In this document: one piece after another, positions 1 through 11,000 of the stretch
Layout: each line of letters starts with the position of its first letter
Numbering within the stretch: position 1 is the stretch's first letter
Assembly (NCBI GenBank): GCA_032718475.1
Contig: JAUCBJ010000301.1
Coordinates: 1-39,917, forward strand
Reading direction: 5' to 3'
Origin: Nemertoderma westbladi
Lineage: Eukaryota; Xenacoelomorpha; Nemertodermatida; Nemertodermatidae
DNA length: 39,917 nucleotides
Notes under the pieces: generated by a model
What the model was told of the DNA's origin: nothing
Database searches by the model: none
What the model saw: only the letters and a program-made list of their open reading frames with translations
Translations under genes and position numbers: made by a program

Positions 1-136
1 GCGCATGGACTGGCTTCGGCTAATGTTTTTGGTTTGTTTTGTATTAAATCTTATCATCTTACAAAAGGCAGATTATCAATAAAGACATATAAATTTCGGC
101 AGGTTAAACTGCTGAAGGTCTATAAAAGCGCGTACA
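1..136 (+). repeat. BEL-type LTR fragment, cut by window start
   Basis: Read on the minus strand this stretch begins TGTACGCGCTTTTATAGACC, continues with CAGCAGTTTAACCTGCC, and further on has AGCCGAAGCCAGTC. These are the same blocks, in the same order, as the LTR-like piece at 23017 and, more weakly, the BEL LTRs at 3547 and 14110. The orientation is opposite to those copies, so in element sense this is the last ~136 bases of an LTR on the plus strand, ending in CA at 136. The rest lies outside the window, so it cannot be told whether it is a 5' LTR, a 3' LTR or a solo LTR. Confidence 0.7.
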
Positions 137-1791
137 GGTTGCCAGTAATAAATGTAATGTGTACGGTGATGCTAATAGTAAATGTTATTGACCCCTCCCC
201 TTCTCCAGGATAAGGAAAAGGGGGGACAAATTGTATGAATCAAATTAAATTATTATTTTAATAAATCAGTTGTTGTCTAGCAAAGGTGACCACTGAAATT
301 ACGAGACACGGGGGGGGGGGGGGGGGGGGGTGTAGCTGGATGCAAATCCCATCTCGGCGAATTAATAAACGAACATCAATAAATAGAACATGTTACAATC
401 TTATATTTTACAGTAATCAGCTGTTATTTGCGTCGATTTCCCCTGTGATGGGATTAATTTTGATTGCGTCCAAAGTCCCCCCTCTCCGGGATGGGAATTC
501 ATGTTAGTTACACGTTGAAACTAAGTTATTATGTCTGTTCCTATTGTAGTAGGCCTAGCCTGTTCTCCGTTTTAGATATTAATAGCGTTTTAAGTAATAT
601 CATCAGGGTAACATATGTTTTATAGTGTCACGATTTCCAATAACACAAATAAATTAGTGCACAAGAGGGTTCATGTAGTAGTCCTACAGATTACATGGCT
701 GAATGGTTCCCGCGGGAAATTTGAATTCCGATGTAGGCTGTACACAATGGTTTTTTTGGGACTTGGCACTGCCGACTGCCAGCACTTATTCTTAGTTCTT
801 ACTAGTGAATGGTAGGCCTATCATTGCTGTTACAATAGCATCGTATATTTTGATTATGTCGCCGTGATGCCAATGAACGAATGATTGCGTTGGGGAAACA
901 TTGGTGGTATTGAGCACCATGAAAGCAAATTCACGCATATAATAATGCATATAGTAAAAAATACTAGTTTAGTTAAAAAATCTCAAAACGTAAACATAAT
1001 CAAATGGAAATCTATTAACCACCATAAATGAATTATTATTAAATAATTATTAAACTCAACAATGGCACTTATTTTAAAATTATTTTATAAATAACACCGT
1101 AACCAAACCATAAAAAACCGGCACATACATACAGATACACAGTCTTAGTACAATCTTTGAGATGATAAACTCAGGACCCCAGGTGATATCATGTAGAATG
1201 AGGTTAGCTTCTTGGCCCTTCCTTACTGCAGGGCAGTGACAGTGAGTGGCTAAACCGAACTCTATTTATCGACGCTCCGGCGATAAAGTGGCGGTACAAC
1301 ACAGACATTTATAAATAATACTTTCTTGTTATTTCGCTTGCAGCAATAAAATTATATTACTGGCATAATATTTCTACCTGTTGCTCTTCTACATCCGAAC
1401 ATGAAGGATACGAAACATATTTATAATCTTCCGTTTAATATTGGAGTGAATTGGACCTATTTGGTTAATTACGTACCCCATGGTGTAATCTATTTCTTTG
1501 TACTCGACTAGTCTAATAGCGATTTTCTTGTTGTTCAACCCATACTGTAAAGTTATTCTTGAATTTAATCTAATTAATTATAATTAATTGACTAATTAAA
1601 AATCTCTATAATAGTGGAATACTTTTTATATTTAATAAAAATAAATATTTAATAAAAATAAATAAAATAGTAGTACATATTGATAAAACAGATGCGATAC
1701 CGCAAAGCGGAACGGAACAGTAGTGGCGGTATAACAGGAATGACAACTGTTGAGTGTTGATGATATCCTGCAATAATTATCTTGAGAACAT
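137..1791. other. intergenic DNA, no gene seen
   Basis: No ORF here has a recognisable domain. The stretch holds the poly-G tract at 310-330, two C-rich words (about 187 and 475), and an A/T-rich short tandem repeat built on TAATAAAAATAAA at about 1627-1668. It lies downstream of the IMPACT gene on that gene's strand. Confidence 0.5.
310..330 (+). repeat. poly-G homopolymer
   Basis: There is an uninterrupted run of 21 G. It could fold as a G-quadruplex. Runs this long are prone to length error, so the exact length is uncertain. Confidence 0.9.
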
Positions 1792-1797
1792 TTTATT
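1792..1797 (-). promoter_or_regulatory. polyadenylation signal of IMPACT homologue
   Basis: TTTATT on the plus strand reads as canonical AATAAA on the minus strand, about 78 nt after the stop codon of the IMPACT homologue. It is the nearest such signal downstream of that stop. Confidence 0.55.
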
Positions 1798-1874
1798 TTG
1801 AATTCTGGCAGTACCACAGCCACTACGTTCTTACAGGTCGATGCAGGTAGTAGTTGCAGAATACGTTCGTTTTA

Positions 1875-3058
1875 CTACGTTTTATCCTTTTTCTTATTAA
1901 CTTTATTATCACTGGTATTATTGCTGGCGAGGAATCCGCCGGCTGATAAAGAGTTCCTTGCCGCGTTGTTAATATGTTTGAACCGGTCCGCTCCCAAATG
2001 GATGCCGCCGTACCAACGAGAGACAAAGACGACAACGTTGGTTAGATTCATAATGGCGAGTAAATGGAGCAGTCGGGACCCGGCGGCACTCTCGCCATCG
2101 TCGTCGCAGTCCTGGGGGGTCAACAAGAATTACTGTGAGCGAAGTCGTAGTAGTTTTACTCAGAATTAACAATAAAAATGAACAAAGTAAACAAACAAAA
2201 CTACCCTACCCTTAGGTTTACTTAGATTGGCAAAATTATTCGGCTTGAAAAACCCACATGTGCAACCTGATCCGTTTAGTTGTTTATCAATAGTTATACC
2301 AATCGCATGAAATAATGGTTACCGGCAGGCCGAAACAACTGTACGATAGTAGGCCCTGCCCTACCCTATTACATACTATACTAATACTGACTGTAATAAA
2401 GTCAGATAGTACCAACACGAACCTGCGTTATAGACTTTGTGACCTCATTGTGAAATCGATATGCCATTATATTGTGCGTAGCGTTTACTATCTTTCTGTT
2501 GCTCAGTAATGCCGACTTCGCAATAGTGACTTCCTGAAAGCTGTTGACCCTGGCGCAATGTCCCTGGAATGCACTTTTCCGGTCGGTTATACAGGGGCCG
2601 TGGTAAATCAAGGGCACTTCTACATTTACGAAGTTCGCTTCATTTGAAGTAAACGCTGATTGTTCTGCAAAGAAAGAGTCTTTATCAACAAGAGTGCTAG
2701 CGCTTGGATCAGGTTCTGTGTTATAAATAGCATCTTTTATTTCTTCAATCCACATAAATAGTATTGGTTCTCCAATATTATCGAGATACAGTTGGTTAAG
2801 TTTATTCTCAAGTAAAAACTTACATTCCTTTGACATCCAAGGAGCGCTCATTAAATAATTTGGTGGCGCCAGGTCCGGATATTCGGTTGGCAGCGTGAAC
2901 TCTATTGTTACTTCACGAGAAGTTCTTTTGTTCACTGTTAGACGAAATTGTGTCTGAGTTTCGTCAAGGCTGTCAATCTCATCAGGAAATATTGCGCGGA
3001 GAGACTGTAATTCTTCGTCTTGCCTGTTTACATTGTAATCTGACCTTGATGTGGACAT
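1875..3058 (-). CDS. IMPACT: IMPACT homologue (RWD + Impact domain), two exons
   Basis: The coding exons are 3058-2423 and 2111-1875, joined across a 311-bp intron (2422-2112). The donor reads CAG|GTTCGT and the acceptor CCCCCCAG|GAC, both between codons. The product is about 290 residues, close to the ~320 of vertebrate IMPACT. Residues ~10-120 form an RWD domain (acidic start, then the proline-rich YPDLAPP stretch). Residues ~150-265 form the Impact/UPF0029 domain, with TDRKSAFQGH, ATHNIMAYR, CDDDGESAAG and VVVFVSRWYGG, the last two from exon 2. In yeast and mammals, IMPACT/YIH1 binds GCN1 and restrains the eIF2-alpha kinase GCN2 in the cytosol; this role is inferred from the family. The start is the ATG at 3058, just before the RWD domain and in an AAAAATG context. 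A BEL element lies 489 bp upstream in the same orientation. Confidence 0.93.
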
Positions 3059-3060
3059 TT

Positions 3061-3092
3061 TTATTCCATCAAGTCTGTCTGTCTGTCATCAT
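3061..3092 (-). promoter_or_regulatory. two short upstream ORFs before IMPACT start
   Basis: On the minus strand, an upstream ORF of seven codons (ATG ATG at 3092-3087, TGA at 3071-3069) is followed by a two-codon ORF (ATG GAA TAA, 3069-3061). The TGA and the second ATG overlap as TGATG. Only two bases then separate this from the main ATG at 3058. They matter only if transcription starts upstream of 3092, which the sequence does not show. Confidence 0.5.
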
Positions 3093-3541
3093 GTCAAACG
3101 GATATAAAAAAAATGTAGGTAGGCTATAGCCATTTGCCATTGCATACTCTTAGCTGCTCTTTATCACTAGGCGGCTAGGTGCGCTGCCATTCACTGATTC
3201 ACGCAGTACAGCCTGACAACAGCAGTGCGAATACGCTTCAATAGTCCTGAGTCTTTGCTGCCTTGCGCGTAGGTCACTGAGGTTGAGGTAATGACTGTAT
3301 GAAGTACCAGCTGACCAGGCAGCCGAGCCGGGATCAAGGCCTACTACTGTACTACTACAGTGCACTGCACTCAGTGCAGCAGCATAGCACTGTAATACTG
3401 TAATGCAGTAATAGTGAATAGGCTCTATCAACTACGGTACTGTACTGAACTATCACACTACCTTTTTTATTCAGAAAGCATAGGCCTAGTGTAATTTTAC
3501 TTGGCAGTCTTCTGGTCTTGGGTTACAATAATTTCAGAACT
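3093..3541. other. IMPACT upstream region
   Basis: This is the interval between the IMPACT leader and the BEL insertion, and probably holds the promoter. It contains a cluster of CTACTGTA, CAGTGCA and GCACTGTA words (3340-3420) that can pair with one another; TACAGTGC near 3356 and GCACTGTA near 3387 are exact inverted repeats. No convincing TATA box or coding ORF was found. Confidence 0.4.
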
Positions 3542-3546
3542 TGGTT
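3542..3546. other. BEL target-site duplication, left copy
   Basis: TGGTT directly abuts the TG of the left LTR and is repeated exactly after the CA of the right LTR (15333-15337). Five bases is usual for BEL/Pao integrases. Confidence 0.9.
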
Positions 3547-4769
3547 TGTTCGCACTTTCAGACCTTTGGCAGTTTAACCCGCCAAATTAGGATGTCTTCT
3601 AGATAATAAATCGCTTTTAGCCTCTGACAAGTATTTGATTCACTACACTAGTTGAAACCAATCTGTGCGCGATCATTCACCCGCTGGATATACCCGGGAG
3701 ATTGACTTCGACGGCTTAATCTTATTGCTATGTAAGCCTAATGTATTATTCGACTGACAGTATTATATAATCTCTGACAATATTATTCACCTTCGGGGAA
3801 TATTAACAGTTCCTTTTGGACGTGGCGCTCTATCTATATAAACAGAGCTATGACTTAAACTACATGCAACGATATGGCTTAGTTACAATTCACATATATG
3901 GCGCATTCTTTAGGAAATGCTTCGTTATCAGTCTCACTCATACACAATGCTGCACAATACTGCACACTGATCTGCCGATCTTCACTGATTTTAGTCACAT
4001 ATAAAAGGAACGCAGACCGACTCATGTAGGGTCTATCAAATAACATTAGATTCACTTCAAACCACTTTAACATAAGTCACAATCGTTATATGTAACCTGT
4101 CTCTCTTACCTTCGGTATATCAAGAATATTGGGTTTTCGGGGTTATTTCTCGTTATTCCAAATATAATATTTCATCACCATATAATGAATAATCGACAGT
4201 AAATAGCAGTATAACAATATAAAGGTATGTACAACAAGATATATGCATTGCCCAGTTGAGTTAGGTTAGTAGGTAAGTATTGAGTTGCACAGTGATAACG
4301 GATATATGTCCTTATAATTAAGCCTACTAGTGTTAGGCTAAAAGCAGAACAGCACAAAATATTCCAAAGCCGTTCTTCCTGGCTCAGGACAGAATGATAA
4401 CACTGCCCATAAAGCATTGCGTGATTTCTAGGAAATTTCTGTACAAGAACAGTAAAAACGCTCTGATTGGTTGACTGAACTGAGAGATGCCGTAGAACAA
4501 AGAAAATCGACACATATGAATATCAGCTGTTAACCGTCGTCATAGTAACTACTGTTCAAGAGTATCTATCCCCCTTTGCGTCACGGAATTGCCATAGAAC
4601 CACCAACCATGCCCTCCACAGTACACATACGGAGGAAATAGCTCTTAGATCCTCTAAAAAACACCGATACAGCAATAATACGGTCTCTTACACCTATTAA
4701 ATCAACCACAGAGCACTCTACGGGAAAAATAAGGAAAAATAACGGGGCAATTCAGCAAAGGCTTTTACA
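3547..4769 (-). repeat. 3' LTR of BEL element
   Basis: On the minus strand it starts TGTAAAAGCC and ends GCGAACA with TG...CA ends; on the plus strand it starts TGTTCGCACTTTC. It has the same length as the copy at 14110-15332, and I count 7 substitutions and no indels (about 0.6% divergence). ORFs read across it are repeated in both LTRs and have no recognisable domain, so I treat them as chance. Confidence 0.95.
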
Positions 4770-4777
4770 CCGCTCCC
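4770..4777 (-). other. polypurine tract of BEL element
   Basis: On the minus strand GGGAGCGG lies immediately before the TG of the 3' LTR. This is where an LTR element primes plus-strand DNA synthesis. Confidence 0.7.
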
Positions 4778-5408
4778 AGAAAATGGGATTTTCAGTCTAT
4801 AAAATATAAAAATCACAGTTTCTAAAACATAAAGATACTCTAAACAGTTAGTTTTCCTTGCGCGGACGGCGTTCACGCAGTTTCCCGAGGCCTGAAAGAG
4901 TCCTTTTCTCTTTGGGGCGAGCCACTTTACTAGAAAGGCTATAACTCCTGGGTAAAGGATGCAATACAATTGCATTAGAAGGTTTAGGATTATGGTCAGG
5001 GTATCCTCCGTTTCGATATGCTTCTCCTCGAGCTGATTTTCCTCCGCTCGTAGCTGGATACGTTCATCCAAAAACTCTCGCAGAGAATGGGGTTGTCTAA
5101 GTTCGATATCTTCTTAGAGATTCTGGATTTCACAATCGAACTGAGATAAAGACAATTCGTTTATCTCTTGGACTTGCTGTTACAACTTACGTTTATCTGA
5201 ACAAACGCAGGTTTCCTTTCTGATCTTTGTAGAATAGCGTTTAACTCGTTTGGTACAACATTCTCCGCCACTTTGGTGACAGGTTATATCGTGTTAAGCC
5301 GGGACGATGGTAAGGGTTAAACGGCGATATTAAATGTCCGCGTCCCAATCCGGCTAGGTAGAATGGGCTAATATCTAGGAAGCCCACAACTGGGGTGCCA
5401 CCGACTAA
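4778..5408 (-). other. BEL 3' region, coiled-coil plus hydrophobic segment
   Basis: On the minus strand a reading frame, interrupted by one stop near 5116, encodes a Glu/Leu/Gln-rich helix-like segment. After the stop it continues through DERIQLRAEENQLEEKH into a hydrophobic stretch of about 25 residues (TIILNLLMQL ... VIAFLV) near 4990-4910. A coiled coil followed by a membrane-like helix just before the 3' LTR is the position and layout of an envelope stub. I see no diagnostic motif, signal peptide or intact ORF, so this is only a possibility. Confidence 0.3.
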
Positions 5409-6368
5409 TTATTCAGGTAACACTAGATCTTTGAGCAGTGAGTACAGCTCGGGAGGATCCGTTATACTAATAGGATCAAGAGTCTGAAGTCTCACTAGGG
5501 AATGAGGAGTTCTGATCGAGTATTCCGAAACTCTGATCATTGGTTTATTTAAGGATCGTCTGAGTCGAACGAGCGTAGGTGATACATCGAACAAGTTTCG
5601 CTCGAAACTCCCGTAAGTATAGCGAGTAAAACCGTGTTTAAAGCAACGTCTCCGCGGATGTTTATATCTTTCCGTTTGTTGGTCGGGTCTTGGGCATTCA
5701 TCGCAATAATACCAAAAACGCACGTCTTGTAGGGGAAACGCGAGTGATCTTTCTCCAGCTTACAATATTCCTCCATCCGTTCGAAGCTATCAGGTACAAC
5801 AGGTAGCGATCGATCGGCGGTAAGATACATCATAGTGGAATAGAGCCGTTTGAGTCCTACCATGCGGTCATGATGTATACCTTGAGGATATCGAGTTTCT
5901 AGATTCTGTTGACTGGTAATATCGAGATAGGTTTCTCTCAAGAATTCCAGGTATTTGCTGAAGTCGCTGCGTTTATCCGGCTCTTCAACTTCTGCACTTT
6001 CGAGTCGGTTTCGAATAGAGTTTTCGTGTTCGAGTCTCAGTTTATCGTTCCGCTTCCGCTGGGTATGATATTTAAATAAACCATTTCCCTTTGGTGTCTA
6101 TATCGTTCGTATCGTGTAGGTCGATAGGATGACCAGTAGTTAAGAAGTCCACATACGTACCATTACGATGCGTATAGCGAGCGGTGAATTTTCTATAGTC
6201 CAACTCACGCGTGAGCTGCTCTTGGGACATTGGCGGTTCGATATAACGACCATCGTCCTTCGCAGCAGTTGGACCAGCGTCGCCGCGTATCAAGATATCG
6301 ACAAACGCTTGTAAAGGTAGAGTATATTGCTCCCTGATACCAAGATCATCTTCTATCAACTCAATCAT
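5409..6368 (-). pseudogene. unrecognised ORF block in BEL element
   Basis: Three overlapping minus-strand reading frames make one likely broken coding region. Frame one runs from the ATG at 6368 to 6072. Frame two is open from about 6071 through 5941 to 5549. Frame three covers 5723-5409. The changes of frame are near 6080 and near 5700. The region is richer in G+C than the AT-rich DNA before it. It encodes a charged helical stretch (HTQRKRNDKLRLEHE, about 6050) and is otherwise hydrophilic. I recognise no domain; it is not RT, RNase H or integrase. It sits where env or accessory genes lie in other LTR elements. The sequence TATATAGCAG just before the first ATG could act as a splice acceptor. 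Confidence 0.4.
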
Positions 6369-8015
6369 ATCTGCTATATAAGTTTATCCATATTATAATG
6401 AATTTATATTTAGGCGAGCGGGCGTCGCTGCCTACCCCTCTCTGCCCCCGGACAGTGCGAGATCCTCAGCGCTGGTGTACTTTCGCCGATGTGCCTATCG
6501 CCAACGTCGTAGCTGCACAACGACTACAACAACCAGCACGAGCCACTCCACCGTCCGTCCCAAAGGCTTAGATATACTTCGGGTTCTTACTGGAGAGTTA
6601 GGGTTACTTTCACAATTGCGACTCGCTACTGTAAACACACCTTAGTAGTAACATTCACCTACAAACGCACAAATTCCACGTAACAGTCACAAATGGTACA
6701 CATTCTATCACACATTCGGGTCATTTGTCCGTTAGTCAAGTGCCTTCCAGAATGTCACGTTGTTATTATGTATCCTTGGATACTAGCGGTGTGCTATTTA
6801 TTCCGTATGCTATTTAATACGCAAGCCCTTTATTGTTCTTTTAACTCACTTCTAATTCTAGCGTGGTTGTTGCCATGGTGACATTATGGAAAGCTAGCGG
6901 TAGAATTAGGGTAATTCTCATGCATACAGATCTGGGATGCTATTTAATAGTAAGTCTTTAATGGTCAATATCCCCTTTATACATGATTCTATGAATTTTA
7001 TCGGCTATTGACTATACATTGGAGATTCTCGCACACAAATACACTTAATAGAGTGAATCTCCGCTCCCATGATCTATTAATTAATGGAATTTTGGGAATG
7101 TTACAAATTGTACAAAATGACAATTTATTAAATTCATTGAAATATCTGAATTTAAATTTATTCCCGTAAATTTTATTATTTAATGTTAAATAGACACAAT
7201 TTTATTCCAGAACGTGTCTGGGGACTGGGATCCTTGATTCTAGGAATTTTGTCCTTTTAAGAGTATCGGTAAGTGCTACGATATCTTAATCGACTAGAAT
7301 TTTAAAGGATCTGATATTTGACAGATTTTTGTAAATATTAATAATTAATATTTAGGATGGGCACCAGTTTATTCCAGAACTTGTCTGGGGACGTTAACCA
7401 TTGATTCTAGAAATTTGTCTTTCAAGTATATCGGTGGGTGCCGCGATATCTTAATCGACTAGAATTACATATGGTCAAAGGGTTTAACAGATTTATTTTG
7501 CGTTATACGCTACTGTTAAAGGGACATCACGCTACTATATGTATTATTTAATATACGGTATGAGAGCAATATCGCACGAAGCAATGTCAGTGTGAAGAGG
7601 CAAGTCGTTTCCAAGGTCTACCCAGAGCTTGGTTTAGCCGATACACGAGGATCTGAACTTTGCATTCCTAATACTCTGCCTACCAATAATACTTGAATAT
7701 AGTAGTGGCTTTATTGTACTTTAATAAGTACGGATATTTCATCTTACTGTAGTCACGTATTTATAATATGATACGGACAGTAAGGAAAGAGAAAATAATT
7801 ATTTCTCGCCGTCGCACTAAATATATATTATAAGTAATTACGTACGTAATAAACACTAATATATTGCACTAATCTAATAAATAATCGCTAAAATAACATT
7901 CTACTAAATGAAATTAAAGAAAACGATTATAATAAAATTACATAATAATACATACATAATATAAAATAATAAAACAATATAAAATAATAAAGTCACACAC
8001 CCACTCCATATGTTG
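6369..8015. other. non-coding interval inside BEL element
   Basis: Between the Gag-protease stop and the unrecognised ORF block the DNA is AT-rich. I see no integrase zinc finger, DDE region or other pol remnant. Part of it is a two-copy repeat (7201-7467). The segment 7800-8000 is nearly all A/T with repeated ATAATAAAATAAT words. Confidence 0.5.
7201..7467. repeat. two-copy tandem repeat in BEL interior
   Basis: A block of about 100 bp (TTTATTCCAGAACNTGTCTG at the start, ATCTTAATCGACTAGAAT at the end) occurs at 7201-7300 and again at 7369-7467. The copies are about 168 bp apart and clearly diverged. Neither encodes anything I recognise. Confidence 0.8.
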
Positions 8016-11000
8016 TTACGTTATGGAGTCCCTAGATGTTTGAAGGATTAGGGAGGTGGTCGTGGGAAGAGAATCTTGCCTTCCACAGTTTCCGGAGAGT
8101 CCTCCATTCCCTTCCGGTAAACACAAACGACCGACTGGGTGATTGAGTCGCTGCATCCCGAATACAATTCCAGGTTTCCTCTTCGTCCTGGAATAGTGAC
8201 GATAGAAACATCGCTCTAAGTACACGACGGCCTTACAAAGCCGATTCCAGGAGCTATAGTGGTCCGTCGCTCCCTGCAGGAGAGGTGAGAGTCCCTGCGA
8301 GACGTCTGATGTTCCAGAGCTCCAATCGCTCTCTCTGATCTTCATGAAGGATCCACTCGCGGTGGGGAGGTCCAGATCCACGGCGTCGTCCCTGGCAATA
8401 TGTAATACCGACAGATCTATCCCGGGTTCAAATAACTCCGATCCACCCGTCCGGGTTTTAGGTTTGACTTTCTCCGCTCCCTTGGCTGGTCTAATCTCAG
8501 TCGGAGTAAGATGGGGAGGCCATTCATCCTCCTTACTCAGGAAGTCGGGTTCACCTAACCGGTCTATAGTATCTGTCAGTTCTTGAGGAGTTGCTCCTCT
8601 GGAAGCGATGTCAGTTGGATTAAACTTCTTGGGGCAATATCTCCATTGATCTACATTGGAGCTAATATCGTCATTATCTGAGGAGTATGGTGTTCCCTCA
8701 GTTGGGTCGTCTCCCTCACTAGTATCATCTTCCCATTCACTCACCTGGCAGACGCGATCTTGAAGCAGTCTTTCTCTGAGCGTTCTTCGGGAAGGTCCAG
8801 TAAGGTACCAACCTACTCTAGTTCTTACCGCATAGGTCTGAAGTGGTTGCGGTTGAGCAGGTCGTTTCTCCAATGTCTCCAGCGCCTCATGCGCGTTTTG
8901 ACCGATTAATATTTGTACTCCAGGATAATCGGTGTCGAATCTAGGGATGTTAAGTTGTTGGGCATGATCATCTTCGTCCCAATTATAAGGTTCCAATTGG
9001 GTGGTAGCGAAGTTCTTTATTGCCACCATTTTGACTGACCTTATACTGTGTTCTCCTAGTTTATCCTGTGGAGTGGACAACGCGCCTACATAATAATCCG
9101 CTGTTACTGTAGATTTCCAAACCTGCATAATTCCTGACATGTTTAGCTTAGTTCGGAACTTGGGTTGTCCAGCAAAGATGTCTTCGGCTAGCTCTTTGTC
9201 GATGAATGTTCCTGTACTACCAGAGTCAAGGAGGGCGTTCACTACATAACTCCTTTTAGGTCCGTGAACCCTTACCTGCACTACAGGAAACTCTCGGATC
9301 CCTACATTGGAAGATGGCGCTTTCCAAGATGGTTGTCGATCAGAAGTAGTTAGAGTGAGGTCGCTGTCCGTATCTTTTTCATATATGAGTGCTCGATACA
9401 CTGCGGTATTTATCATGTAACAGGATTCGTTTTCGTCGGAGAACTCGTCCGTATAGAATCCTTCCATCTCAGATTGATCAGTGTCGTTCACATCACTGAA
9501 TTGGACATGTAGCTCGGAATCACTTACCTGATTCGGACTATTTCGCTCGAATTCAGCGTGCAACAAGATATGATGTTTCGCACCACACTTTGCACACCTT
9601 ATGTCAGAGTAACAGGTTCGCCGTTGGTGTCCTTGTCTGAGGCAATTATAACATAACCGCTTATCCCACATGACTTCTCGTCTCTCCGTTAATGATTTCT
9701 TCAGGAATTCATCACACATATTCAAACGGTGGGTCCCGTCACATAGCGCACATTTCGGTTTGATGTTACTTACCTTATTTTGGGTGACATTGTGCACTCT
9801 CGTTCTTTCTTCGGGCTTTCTCACCTGAATTCTCTTGGGAGACGTAGGAGGAGTTTTTCTTACCTGTTCTCTCTTGTCATTGGATCGAGACTTAAATTTA
9901 CTTCCCTGTTCGTTAGGTGTTTTATTGACATAATAAGATCTTTCAGTGTCTTTCCCGCTATCATCCCCTTGGGAAGCTTGGCTTTCGCCGTCGTCTGTAT
10001 AACACACTGGTGTTACCTTTCTTCTGGAGACGGGTTTCTCACTTACCTTGTTTTCCGATGTCTTCTCTCTGGACTGCTTTATGAGCTGTAATTTCACTTC
10101 GCCATCCAAGAATGACATGAGATCAGTCATGGTAGGGTCTCGTTGTTGTTGTTCCATCATGTATAACACTTTCTTGTCCCAGCGTGTACCTACTCCACCC
10201 TTCGGTAAAGTAGAAGCCACTGCTCTAATAACCATAGCACTCTGATACTCATGAGACTTACCTAGCCAATCTAATTGTCTGCAGATCTCCTGAATTTCAT
10301 CGGAAAACTCTATAATCCCGCTGCTAATAAACTTTCGGGGCGCTACCAACTTTGCATACAAATACCCAGCTATGTTATTCCTATTACCATACCTGATGTT
10401 TAGTGTATCCCAAACTTGTCTTAATCCGTCTGGATGTCCAATAAACCTTAACGCCATTAACTTGGGAGATCCTTCCAAGCACTCGATGAGGAATCTAAGT
10501 TTCTCTCCATTAGATAGTACAGAGTTCTGTATGTTATCTTTGTAATATTCATTAAAAGGTAACCATTTCATCTCATCTCCATTGAACTTGACGATCTCTC
10601 CCACCTTCACCGCTTGCCGGGCTTCGGTTCTAGCCATTTGACGCGTAAAACTTTCTTGGGCCATCGTGTTATTTAATATCGAGTTATCGGTATATAAATT
10701 TCTCGGATTATGATCAGGTCTATAGGGAATGTCATTATCAACAGGTCTATAATTACCCTTAATAGGGTTCACTATAGGAGTTTCTACTTCGCTAGCAGTA
10801 TATATGCGTGTAGGCTCCACACCTTGCGCATGAGATACTTCAGACCTAACAGGTTGACACATTGTTACCGAGGGTGGTGGTATACCCTTTTGTGTGTTTA
10901 CTAATTTATCGCGTTCTAGCGCGATACTTTGCTGCACTTCTTGCAACTCTAGTCTACTTTCCCTTACTGTGCCCTTGAATTGCTGAACAGTCTCCTGCAT

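Noticed and set aside
1798-2169. 123-codon plus-strand ORF
   Set aside because: It is antisense to IMPACT exon 2, which has clear homology and splice sites on the other strand.
3879-4513. Small minus-strand ORFs of 64 and 112 codons, found twice (also at 14442-15076)
   Set aside because: They lie wholly within the BEL LTRs and are duplicated only because the LTRs are. They have no domain and no codon bias.
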